Shown here: piece by piece, positions 1 to 6,383 of the stretch | How positions within the stretch are numbered: the stretch's first letter is position 1 | Layout: the number at the start of each line of letters is the position of its first letter | Assembly: GCA_024275615.1 (NCBI GenBank) | Contig: JAJRYU010000746.1 | Coordinates: forward strand, 1-6,513 | Origin: Planctomycetota bacterium | Lineage (GTDB): Bacteria; Planctomycetota; GCA-002687715; DRQF01 | DNA: 6,513 bases | Direction: 5' to 3' | The notes under the pieces: generated by a model | What the model saw: only the letters and a program-made list of their open reading frames with translations | What the model was told of the DNA's origin: nothing | Databases searched by the model: none | Made by a program: the position numbers and the translations under genes

Positions 1-1910
1 ACGATTTTCTCAGTAGCGTGTCGCAACGCTACGGTATCGGTTTTTGGAAACCGGGGGCGGGAATCATCCACCAGGTCGTGCTGGAGAATTATGCTTTTCC
101 TGGTGGCATGATGATAGGCACAGATTCTCATACGCCGAATGCCGGCGGCCTAGGCATGATCGCTGTGGGGGTGGGTGGCGCTGATGCTGTCGATGTCATG
201 GCTGGTCTGCCTTGGGAAGTCAAGTATCCCAAACTCATCGGCGTCCATCTCAAAGGCAAGCTCAATGGTTGGACTTCGCCCAAAGATGTCATCCTACGTC
301 TTTGTGGCTTGTTGACGACCAAGGGTGGCACCGACAAAATTGTCGAGTACTTCGGTGACGGCGCCAACAGCATCTCATGTACTGGAAAAGCAACCATCAC
401 TAATATGGGCGCTGAGTTGGGAGCGACAACTTCGGTCTTTCCCTATGATGAAGCTATGGGTGACTATCTGCGGCTCACCGAAAGAGCCGACATTGCCGAT
501 CTTGCCAAGGAATTCTCCGACTGTCTCACGGCGGATGCCGAAGTTCTGGCCGACCCGGCCAAGTTCTACGACGAAGTTGTTGAGATCGATCTTGACACGC
601 TTGAGCCCTACGTCGTTGGCCCTCATTCGCCGGACTTGGCTCGCCCTGTGAGCCAGATGGCGGCTGATTGCCAGGCGAACGACTATCCGCGCAAATTGTC
701 CTCCGCGCTGATTGGCAGTTGCACGAACTCTTCCTATGAAGACATCGGGCGGACAACTCATCTGGTCAATCAAGCCAAAGCCAAGGGTTTGAAGACGGCC
801 ACTCAATTCTGGGTCTCGCCCGGATCAGACAAGGTCTTCGAGACTATCAAGAGAGATGGTCAACTTGAAGCTCTCGAATCCGTGGGGGCGACTGTCCTTG
901 CTAACGCCTGCGGCCCTTGTATCGGTCAGTGGCAAAGGGATGACAGCAAGAAAGGCGACAAGAACTCCATTATCACCTCTTTCAATCGTAACTTCCGGGG
1001 CCGCAACGATGCTAATCCGGAAACTTTGGGTTTCATTGGCAGTCCAGAGATTGTCACCGCCATGGCGTTCGCTGGCGACCTTGGATTCAACCCGTTGACC
1101 GATGAACTTGAAGCGGCCGACGGCAGCAAGTTCAAGTTCGAGCCACCTGTTGCTGACGCACTTCCTGCTAACGGTTTCGAAAAAGCCGAAGGAGGACTGA
1201 TTGATCCGCCCGAAGATGGCTCCGCTATCAAAGTTGAGGTTGCAGACGATTCCGAAAGACTACAACTTCTGGAACCATTCCAAGCGTGGGACGGGAAAGA
1301 TTTTGAAGACCTAATTGTCTTAGTGAAGGCCAAAGGGAAATGCACGACGGATCACATTTCTCCAGCTGGTGCATGGCTGAAATACCGGGGTCACCTGGAC
1401 AAAATCTCTGACAACATGTTCCTGGGTGCGATCAATGCTTTTTCCGGTGAGACAGGGATGGGACGTGATCAGTTGTCGGCGGAAGAGAGTAAAAACTACG
1501 CCGCGATCGCCCGCAACTACAAGGCCAACGGTCACGGTTGGGTTTCGATTGGTGATGTCAACTATGGCGAAGGTTCAAGTCGCGAGCATGCCGCCATGTC
1601 ACCGCGGTTTTTGGGCGCCAAGGCCGTTATCGTGCGGTCTTTTGCTCGTATCCACGAAACCAATCTCAAGAAACAGGGTGTCTTGCCCTTGACCTTTGTT
1701 GATCCCGCGGACTACGACAAGATCAAAGAAGATGATCGCATCAACATCGAAGGACTGGCTGATCTTGCGCCAATGAGCACAGTGAAGATGGTGATCAAAC
1801 ACGCTGGGGGAACTTGTGACGAGGCGACTCTGAATCACACATTAAACGCGGAACAAATCGCCTGGTTCAAAGCCGGGAGCGCTTTGAATCTGATCGCTCA
1901 GGAAGGTTGA
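1..1910 (+). CDS. acn: Aconitate hydratase, mitochondrial type (5' partial)
   Basis: Interconverts citrate and isocitrate through cis-aconitate in the TCA cycle, using a [4Fe-4S] cluster in the cytoplasm. The reading frame is open to the left edge (codons from base 3), so the GTG at 18 is an internal Val codon and not the start. Numbering from that codon, FWKPGAGIIHQ (9-19) and GTDSHTPN (34-41) are substrate-binding motifs. The three cluster cysteines are Cys235 (GSCTNSS), Cys298 and Cys301 (NACGPCIGQW), and their 63-residue spacing equals that of the mitochondrial enzyme as I recall it. KGKCTTDHIS and the swivelling C-terminal domain with GEGSSREHAA (Ser520, Ser521, Arg522) follow, and the protein ends in a typical ...WFKAGSALN tail. 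About 130 N-terminal residues are missing compared with the mature mitochondrial protein. It heads the visible operon, with nfu 20 bases downstream. The pattern fits mitochondrial-type aconitase better than AcnA/IRP1 or AcnB. No internal damage is visible. Confidence 0.97.
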   Translation, partial: DFLSSVSQRYGIGFWKPGAGIIHQVVLENYAFPGGMMIGTDSHTPNAGGLGMIAVGVGGADAVDVMAGLPWEVKYPKLIGVHLKGKLNGWTSPKDVILRLCGLLTTKGGTDKIVEYFGDGANSISCTGKATITNMGAELGATTSVFPYDEAMGDYLRLTERADIADLAKEFSDCLTADAEVLADPAKFYDEVVEIDLDTLEPYVVGPHSPDLARPVSQMAADCQANDYPRKLSSALIGSCTNSSYEDIGRTTHLVNQAKAKGLKTATQFWVSPGSDKVFETIKRDGQLEALESVGATVLANACGPCIGQWQRDDSKKGDKNSIITSFNRNFRGRNDANPETLGFIGSPEIVTAMAFAGDLGFNPLTDELEAADGSKFKFEPPVADALPANGFEKAEGGLIDPPEDGSAIKVEVADDSERLQLLEPFQAWDGKDFEDLIVLVKAKGKCTTDHISPAGAWLKYRGHLDKISDNMFLGAINAFSGETGMGRDQLSAEESKNYAAIARNYKANGHGWVSIGDVNYGEGSSREHAAMSPRFLGAKAVIVRSFARIHETNLKKQGVLPLTFVDPADYDKIKEDDRINIEGLADLAPMSTVKMVIKHAGGTCDEATLNHTLNAEQIAWFKAGSALNLIAQEG

Positions 1911-1921
1911 GCCCAAAATCC

Positions 1922-1926
1922 GGAGA
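1922..1926 (+). promoter_or_regulatory. Ribosome binding site of nfu
   Basis: GGAGA lies four bases before the ATG at 1931. It decides the nfu start: the frame is also open back to a TTG at 1907, but that codon overlaps the aconitase stop, has no such site in front of it, and would add eight residues before the conserved N-terminus. Confidence 0.6.
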
Positions 1927-1930
1927 TACC

Positions 1931-2491
1931 ATGAGCGACGCCATCAACATCACAGTTGAACCGACACCAAACCCCAACTCACTGAAATTCAGTTGGGGGG
2001 CGGTGATCGTTGACAACGGCCCTTTTGACTTTTCGAGTGCCGAGTCGGCATCGGATTCGCCCTTGGCACAAGCCCTTTTTTGTCAACAAGGTGTAGTCGG
2101 CGTCTTTATTGGTGCTGACTTCGTGACGGTGACAAAACACCCCAACGTTGCTTGGGAACTACTCCAGGTCATGGTTTCTGGGGCTCTCAAGAGCCATTTG
2201 GAAAGTGGCGGCGCAATCATCCACGAGGATGCACAGCCTGCCCTGGTAACGGGCAACATTGAAGACGTGGAAGTTAGAATTCGCAAGATCCTTGATGAAC
2301 AGATAAGGCCAGCAGTAGCCATGGACGGCGGCGACATTCAATACGTTGGTTTCAATGCTGGTGTCGTGCTCTTGCAGATGAAAGGGGCCTGTCACGGTTG
2401 CCCCAGTAGTGCCTTGACGCTGAAGATGGGGATCGAGACCAGGCTCAAAGAAGCGATCCCGGAGGTCGTGGAAGTGACAGCATTGGCATGA
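1931..2491 (+). CDS. nfu: NFU1-type iron-sulfur cluster carrier (Nfu_N + NifU C-terminal domain)
   Basis: Likely carries a [4Fe-4S] cluster and delivers it to client apoproteins. The 186-residue protein has two domains. The Nfu N-terminal domain (about 6-92) opens with the hallmark EPTPNPNSLKF. The NifU-like C-terminal domain (about 110-182) contains MDGGDIQYV and the cluster-binding CxxC, Cys154-His-Gly-Cys157 (KGACHGCPSSA). This is the domain order of mitochondrial NFU1; E. coli NfuA instead has an A-type N-terminal domain. The start is ATG 1931, chosen for its ribosome binding site and because it begins just before the conserved motif. The gene lies directly behind aconitase, a known client of Nfu proteins in other organisms, so co-expression of carrier and client is plausible. 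It ends in an ATGA overlap with the next gene. Family assignment is firm; the specific client is inferred. Confidence 0.95.
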   Translation: MSDAINITVEPTPNPNSLKFSWGAVIVDNGPFDFSSAESASDSPLAQALFCQQGVVGVFIGADFVTVTKHPNVAWELLQVMVSGALKSHLESGGAIIHEDAQPALVTGNIEDVEVRIRKILDEQIRPAVAMDGGDIQYVGFNAGVVLLQMKGACHGCPSSALTLKMGIETRLKEAIPEVVEVTALA

Positions 2492-3558
2492 TCGAGAATC
2501 TGATCTTCGACTGGTCGGGTACGCTTGCTGATGATTTTGATGCAACGTTGGTTGCGACCAACAAGACTCTTCTCAAGCTTGGTGGTTGCGAGGTCAACGC
2601 CGAAACCTATCGCCGTGAGTTTGTCTTGCCAGTCATGGGTTTCTACCGACCGAGACTTCCCGGTCGAACTTTAGCGGAAATCGATTCTGCCTTTTTCGCT
2701 GCCATGAAAACCGAATACGAAGTTCCACGACTCTTTGCCGGCGCAGAAAGGTTGTTGCGTGGAGCGAAGTCGCGCGGGCAAAAACTCTTCATTCTATCAA
2801 CGATGTCAACAGCGTGTCTCGAGCGAGCTTTGACGGACCTTGGCATTCATGGGCTCTTCGATGGCGTTTACGGCGATGCTTCTGACAAAGGCGAGGTACT
2901 GCCTCGGCTGATGCAGGAACATGGGCTTGCAGCCGACCGCACGGTTTTTTGCGGCGATACTCCTCATGACATGGAGGTCGGGCATGTGGCGAAAGTCTGT
3001 CTCGCTGCTTCGGTGTATGGTTACTCTGCCGAGGACAAGATGATCGCCGCGAGGCCCGACTTTGTCATGAAGAGTTTGGCTGATTTGAGCCGAGCCTTGG
3101 ATCGAGACTATTTGATTGAGACGCAGAAAATTGTCGTGGCCACAGTGGGGGGCATCGTTTGCGACCCTGAGGGCAAGATCCTCTTGGTCAGGACAAAGAA
3201 GTGGTCGAATACGTTCGGGATCCCTGGTGGGAAGATCGACTACGGCGAAACCATGCTCGAAGCCTACGAGCGTGAGATCAAAGAAGAGACCGGACTTGAT
3301 CTCGAAGAAAGTCATTTCGTCATGATTCAAGATTGCATCGAATCTCCGGAGTTCGTGAAACCGCGTCACTTCTTGCTGATCAACTACATCTCCAAGACGA
3401 CAAACCCTGAGGCCTTGGTGACCAACTATGAGATCGAGGAGACTCGGTGGGTTGAGCCACGGGATGCTCTCATGTTGCCACTCAATAACCCGACGACCAT
3501 TGTCTTGAAGGAAGCCGCGACAATGGGTTTTCTGGACATTGAGGAGATCGCATCATGA
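2488..3558 (+). CDS. HAD-superfamily phosphatase fused to a Nudix hydrolase
   Basis: A 356-residue protein joining two phosphate-removing domains. The HAD domain spans about 1-210. Motif I is FDWSGTLADD, with nucleophile Asp8 but Ser10 where most HAD phosphatases have the acid/base Asp; Thr12 is kept. Motif II is probably Ser104 in FILSTMS, motif III Lys134, and motif IV GDTPHD with Asp157 and Asp161. The Nudix domain spans about 214-350, and its Nudix box (residues 248-270) matches GX5EX7REUXEEXGU exactly, with REIKEE at 262-267 for metal binding. The start ATG lies in the nfu stop (ATGA). GGAAG 13 bases upstream is only a weak ribosome site, so translational coupling is likely. The gene overlaps folB by ATGA. 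From that context I infer conversion of dihydroneopterin triphosphate to the monophosphate (Nudix) and then to dihydroneopterin (HAD). Alternatives are nucleotide housecleaning or a sugar-nucleotide substrate. Domain calls are firm; the substrate is not known. Confidence 0.93.
   Translation: MIENLIFDWSGTLADDFDATLVATNKTLLKLGGCEVNAETYRREFVLPVMGFYRPRLPGRTLAEIDSAFFAAMKTEYEVPRLFAGAERLLRGAKSRGQKLFILSTMSTACLERALTDLGIHGLFDGVYGDASDKGEVLPRLMQEHGLAADRTVFCGDTPHDMEVGHVAKVCLAASVYGYSAEDKMIAARPDFVMKSLADLSRALDRDYLIETQKIVVATVGGIVCDPEGKILLVRTKKWSNTFGIPGGKIDYGETMLEAYEREIKEETGLDLEESHFVMIQDCIESPEFVKPRHFLLINYISKTTNPEALVTNYEIEETRWVEPRDALMLPLNNPTTIVLKEAATMGFLDIEEIAS
3541..3546 (+). promoter_or_regulatory. Ribosome binding site of folB
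   Basis: GAGGAG lies inside the last codons of the HAD-Nudix gene, eight bases before the ATG at 3555 and eleven before the second in-frame ATG at 3558. The spacing favours 3555, but either start gives the same protein bar one Met. Confidence 0.5.
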
Positions 3559-3908
3559 TGGGGACCATCCTTGTGGAAGGCCTAGCGATTGAATGTATCA
3601 TCGGCATTCATCCTCAGGAAAGAGTGACACCTCAGGAGATATTGATCGACTGTGAAATTGACCACGAGTTTTCTGCCGCCGCAGCGGCCGACGATTTTAC
3701 CAAGACGATTGACTACGTGGCAGTAGCGGACCTCTTGACCAACCTCGCCGTTGAGGGCCAATTCCAATTGATTGAGACCTTGGCAGAAAAGGGTGCGCAA
3801 GCAATCTTGGATGATTTCGGAGCATCGCGGGTTGCCATCAAGGTGATGAAACCGATGGCCATTCCACGGGCCGCGTGGTCTGCGGTGAGGATAGAGAGAA
3901 GATCATGA
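3555..3908 (+). CDS. folB: Dihydroneopterin aldolase
   Basis: Cleaves 7,8-dihydroneopterin to 6-hydroxymethyl-7,8-dihydropterin and glycolaldehyde in folate synthesis; the family forms cytoplasmic octamers. The protein has 117 residues, the usual length, and covers the single domain from end to end. Visible landmarks are the N-terminal strand ending in IGIHPQER with Glu22, TIDYVAVADL with Tyr54, FQLIETLAEK with Glu74, and KVMKPMAIPRA with Lys99. These match the pterin-anchoring Glu and the catalytic Tyr and Lys of characterised aldolases. The start is ATG 3555 (overlapping the previous stop) or ATG 3558. The gene ends in an ATGA overlap with the reductase gene. The related FolX (dihydroneopterin triphosphate epimerase) shares the fold. 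FolB is preferred because the neighbours supply a pyrophosphatase/phosphatase upstream and a pterin-type reductase downstream, but the paralogues are hard to separate by eye. Confidence 0.92.
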   Translation: MMGTILVEGLAIECIIGIHPQERVTPQEILIDCEIDHEFSAAAAADDFTKTIDYVAVADLLTNLAVEGQFQLIETLAEKGAQAILDDFGASRVAIKVMKPMAIPRAAWSAVRIERRS

Positions 3909-4645
3909 ACGGTATTAGGCGAGATCTAAGCGGCAAGAAAGCACTTATCACCGGCTCGGCCCGAAGGCTTGGGCGTCATCTCGCTCTCAGCCTTGCCAAA
4001 GCGGGTTGTGACATTGTCGTTCATCACAACCAAAATGGCGACGATGCGGAATCCGTTGTGCGAGAGATCGAAGCCATGGGCCGCAAGGCATGGGCGATCA
4101 AGGCAGATTTCTTTGATCCGGGCGCTGCCGAGGCTCTTGGGGCAGAAGCGATCAAACTAGCTGGTGGCCTGGACATCTTGGTCAACAACGTTGGCAATTA
4201 CCTTTCCAAGCCGGTCTTGGACACCACACCCAGTGAGTGGCGCAACATACTTGAGGCCAATGTCGTGGCGCCTCAGGCCCTGATCCGTACTTTTGTCCCG
4301 CAGTGCCCTGAAACTGGGGGCCACATCCTCAATGTTGGTTATGCCGGTGTTGAGGTCATTAGGCCCCATCCAGAAGCCACCGCCTATCAAGTCAGCAAAA
4401 CCGGTCTCTACATCATGACCAAGACCTATGCCGAGACTTTGGCGACCCGAGGCATCCGAGTGAACATGATCTCCCCAGGGCACCTCGACAACTCCATTGA
4501 TCTACCTGAGAACATTCCCGCCGAAATCCCTTTAGGACGAGCGGGTCGTCTGGCTGACATCGAAGACGCTCTTCATTACCTCCTAGATTTCGACGGTTAT
4601 GTGACCGGCATCAATCTTGATGTTGCTGGCGGCTTTCGCCTTTGA
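3905..4645 (+). CDS. Short-chain dehydrogenase, pteridine reductase-like (FolM/PTR1 type)
   Basis: A 246-residue NAD(P)H-dependent Rossmann-fold reductase. The nucleotide-binding motif is TGSARRLG (16-23), the TGxxxRxG form in which Arg21 replaces the usual Gly; this is the hallmark of pteridine reductases such as Leishmania PTR1 and E. coli FolM. NNVG (94-97), Asn119 and the catalytic YxxxK (Tyr161, Lys165) are present, with VTGINLDVAGGF at the C-terminus. The position after ILNV, normally the catalytic Ser (Asp in PTR1/FolM), is Gly145-Tyr146 in my hand alignment, and the loop from there to Tyr161 is about two residues longer than usual. I chose ATG 3905, inside the folB stop, over the GTG at 3875, which would add ten residues encoded within folB. 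Next to folB it probably reduces dihydropterin, dihydromonapterin or dihydrofolate. A fatty-acid or sugar-alcohol reductase role is less likely given the Arg motif. Confidence 0.88.
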   Translation: MNGIRRDLSGKKALITGSARRLGRHLALSLAKAGCDIVVHHNQNGDDAESVVREIEAMGRKAWAIKADFFDPGAAEALGAEAIKLAGGLDILVNNVGNYLSKPVLDTTPSEWRNILEANVVAPQALIRTFVPQCPETGGHILNVGYAGVEVIRPHPEATAYQVSKTGLYIMTKTYAETLATRGIRVNMISPGHLDNSIDLPENIPAEIPLGRAGRLADIEDALHYLLDFDGYVTGINLDVAGGFRL

Positions 4646-4675
4646 CTTGAACTATGCATAGGCGCGCGAGCTGGG

Positions 4676-6364
4676 CTACTTACGATTGAGCCGGTTGTCC
4701 ACTGGGCGGAATTGGAATTCAAGGTTGGGCTGTTCTTCTATGACCTGGCGACAGTCGTCTGACACAACAGGCAGGATGTAGCTTGTAAGCTTGCCGTCTT
4801 TTGTCGCCGCTTCAAAGCTCGGGCGAAAGAGTGCAAAGACCCAGGGCAAGGTGATGTTCTTGTCTTTGACAACGGTAAACGGTGGTTGAAGGAGCTCCTT
4901 GACAACGGCGTTCAATTGGGCGTCCAGGTTGATGCCCTCAAATGCGAATTGCTGCAGTTTGGGGGCAGTTTGTTCCAGGTCCGTGAGGGCGCACAACTGG
5001 CGGGGATCCTTGCTGAAATGGACACGAAGAATGCCATCGCGTATTTCATGCAAGGAAACATTGCGTCCGGCGATGCGTGCTACATGTCTGGTAAAGGCGT
5101 TGCCCACATCCCGAAGCGTGCGGAGGCCCTTTTCATTCTTCGCTGCCAATCGCAGTGCCGCGGCATTGTGAAGATTGATAAGGAGCGCTTGCAGGTCTTC
5201 CGGTCGCAGGGTTTCGATCTTTGCTTGGCCAACGGACTCAATGTAATCATCGAGAGGTTTGATGTCCGCCGCCAAGGCTTGGTAGTCGACTCGTCCGGCG
5301 GCGTTTACATGTTTTTTCAAGATGGCGGCGAACTTCGCATTCGAGAACCGTTGTGTTCCAGAGTCAAGGCTGATTTTTGCGAGTTCGGATATCTTGCCAC
5401 CCACGTCTTGAGCGATGGGTGTGAGGCTCGACGGTGACAAGAATTTGCTGATGCCAAGAGGTACAAGGATGAGGATGGCGACGCTGAGACCAATCAGCTT
5501 CCAAGGCAATGGCTCTTTTTTGGCGCGTGTCTCTTCGTTGATGGCCGCTTTGTATTCCGGGTGCAAGACCGCATCTATTTGTCCGCCGATCAAGATGACG
5601 AAACTCATCATGTAGAACCAGACGAGCGACAAGATGACAGCGCCCAAACTGCCATAGAGTTTGTCGTAGTTATTGACTTGGTCTAAGTAGGCCTTGAAGC
5701 CGATGGACACGACGATCCACGAAGTCACGGAGAACAAAGTTCCAGGTGAAAAAATCCGAAACTTCTTCTTCATTGCCGGACACAACCAATAGATGCCCGA
5801 GTGAACCACAAAAAGGAAAAACAAAGGCACCAAGTTGCGAAGTATCTTAAAAGCGACACGACCGACGTTTCCCAAGTCGACGTACTCAAAAAGAAGCCCT
5901 TCGATCCGGGGGCCGAGTAAGATGACAACGATGCCAATGATGAGCAACATGCCAAGCATGAATGTCATCAACAGGCTGAGACCAAAAAAACGAGCGTAGT
6001 GACGGGGGTCTTTGAGACCAAAAGCCTTGTTGAGACCTCGAGTCGTAGAACTCATGGCGCCCGAACTCATCCAAACACAAACGATCAGCGTTGCGCTCAG
6101 GAGGTCAGCCTTCTTTTTCGTTGTTACCTCTCGAATCGTCTCTTGGAGAAGGCGGACCACTTCGTCGGGGGCAATCTCTCGAAGTCGATCCATGGTTTCT
6201 GCAAATAGATCTGGGATAGGTAGAAAAGCTACGGCAGTTGTGAGCAAGAGGAAGAAAGGGAAAACGGCCATCATGGCAAAATAGGCCATTTCCGCGGCAT
6301 GATTTTGCAAGTCGTTTTCGGACACTTGCCGAATGACTTTCCAAATCCACCTCAGTGCTTTCAT
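4676..6364 (-). CDS. YihY/BrkB-family membrane protein with C-terminal DUF547-like domain
   Basis: A 562-residue fusion. Residues 1-270 are a YihY/BrkB (formerly 'ribonuclease BN') domain with six hydrophobic segments near 28-48, 88-104, 127-150, 176-195, 209-226 and 240-262. It carries the N-terminal AEMAYFAMMAVFPFFLLL and the conserved YGSLGAVILSLVWFYMM...LIGGQIDAV end. A basic linker (280-285) and a seventh hydrophobic segment (288-306) lead to a soluble domain (about 340-520). That domain resembles DUF547: GRVDYQAL, ALLINLHNAAALR (393-405), VSLHEIRDGILR (436-447) and SKDPRQLCAL (451-460). If the family's six-segment, both-ends-inside topology holds, the seventh segment would put the DUF547-like part outside the cytoplasm. 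Neither domain has an agreed biochemical function, and the nuclease name for the family is not supported. The start is ATG 6364, with GGAG ten bases upstream. It appears co-transcribed with the flavoprotein gene 19 bases upstream. Confidence 0.88.
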   Translation of the reverse strand: MKALRWIWKVIRQVSENDLQNHAAEMAYFAMMAVFPFFLLLTTAVAFLPIPDLFAETMDRLREIAPDEVVRLLQETIREVTTKKKADLLSATLIVCVWMSSGAMSSTTRGLNKAFGLKDPRHYARFFGLSLLMTFMLGMLLIIGIVVILLGPRIEGLLFEYVDLGNVGRVAFKILRNLVPLFFLFVVHSGIYWLCPAMKKKFRIFSPGTLFSVTSWIVVSIGFKAYLDQVNNYDKLYGSLGAVILSLVWFYMMSFVILIGGQIDAVLHPEYKAAINEETRAKKEPLPWKLIGLSVAILILVPLGISKFLSPSSLTPIAQDVGGKISELAKISLDSGTQRFSNAKFAAILKKHVNAAGRVDYQALAADIKPLDDYIESVGQAKIETLRPEDLQALLINLHNAAALRLAAKNEKGLRTLRDVGNAFTRHVARIAGRNVSLHEIRDGILRVHFSKDPRQLCALTDLEQTAPKLQQFAFEGINLDAQLNAVVKELLQPPFTVVKDKNITLPWVFALFRPSFEAATKDGKLTSYILPVVSDDCRQVIEEQPNLEFQFRPVDNRLNRK

Positions 6365-6374
6365 TCTCTTTTGT

Positions 6375-6378
6375 CTCC
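6375..6378 (-). promoter_or_regulatory. Ribosome binding site of the YihY-DUF547 gene
   Basis: On the minus strand GGAG lies ten bases before the ATG at 6364, inside the 19-base gap behind the flavoprotein stop codon. A second purine run (AAAAGAGA) sits right against the start and is too close to be the main site. Confidence 0.45.
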
Positions 6379-6383
6379 GATTC

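Noticed and set aside
18..20. GTG as the start of aconitase
   Set aside because: The frame is open to the left edge and the residues before it (DFLSS) continue the aconitase alignment; the protein is cut by the window.
375..806. 143-codon minus-strand open frame inside aconitase
   Set aside because: Shadow of a strongly conserved coding region; no family resemblance.
1907..1930. TTG start adding eight residues to Nfu
   Set aside because: It overlaps the aconitase stop and lacks a ribosome site; ATG 1931 has GGAGA in front and fits the family N-terminus.
2461..2465. GGAGG as ribosome site for the HAD-Nudix gene
   Set aside because: It is 22 bases before the ATG at 2488, too far for normal initiation; coupling through the ATGA overlap is more likely.
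2806..3369. 187-codon minus-strand open frame across the HAD-Nudix gene
   Set aside because: Antisense to a gene with clear motifs in both domains; no recognisable domain or ribosome site.
3875..3904. GTG start extending the reductase by ten residues
   Set aside because: These codons lie within folB and encode residues outside the SDR fold; ATG 3905 makes the same ATGA overlap as the two junctions before it.
4652..4661. Palindrome CTATGCATAG as a terminator or operator
   Set aside because: It has no loop, is AT-rich and short, has no T-run after it, and lies between convergent 3' ends where an operator is not expected.
4886..5437. 183-codon open frame on the plus strand opposite the YihY-DUF547 gene
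   Set aside because: It is antisense to a well-supported gene, resembles no family I know, and has Cys/Arg-rich composition typical of a shadow frame.
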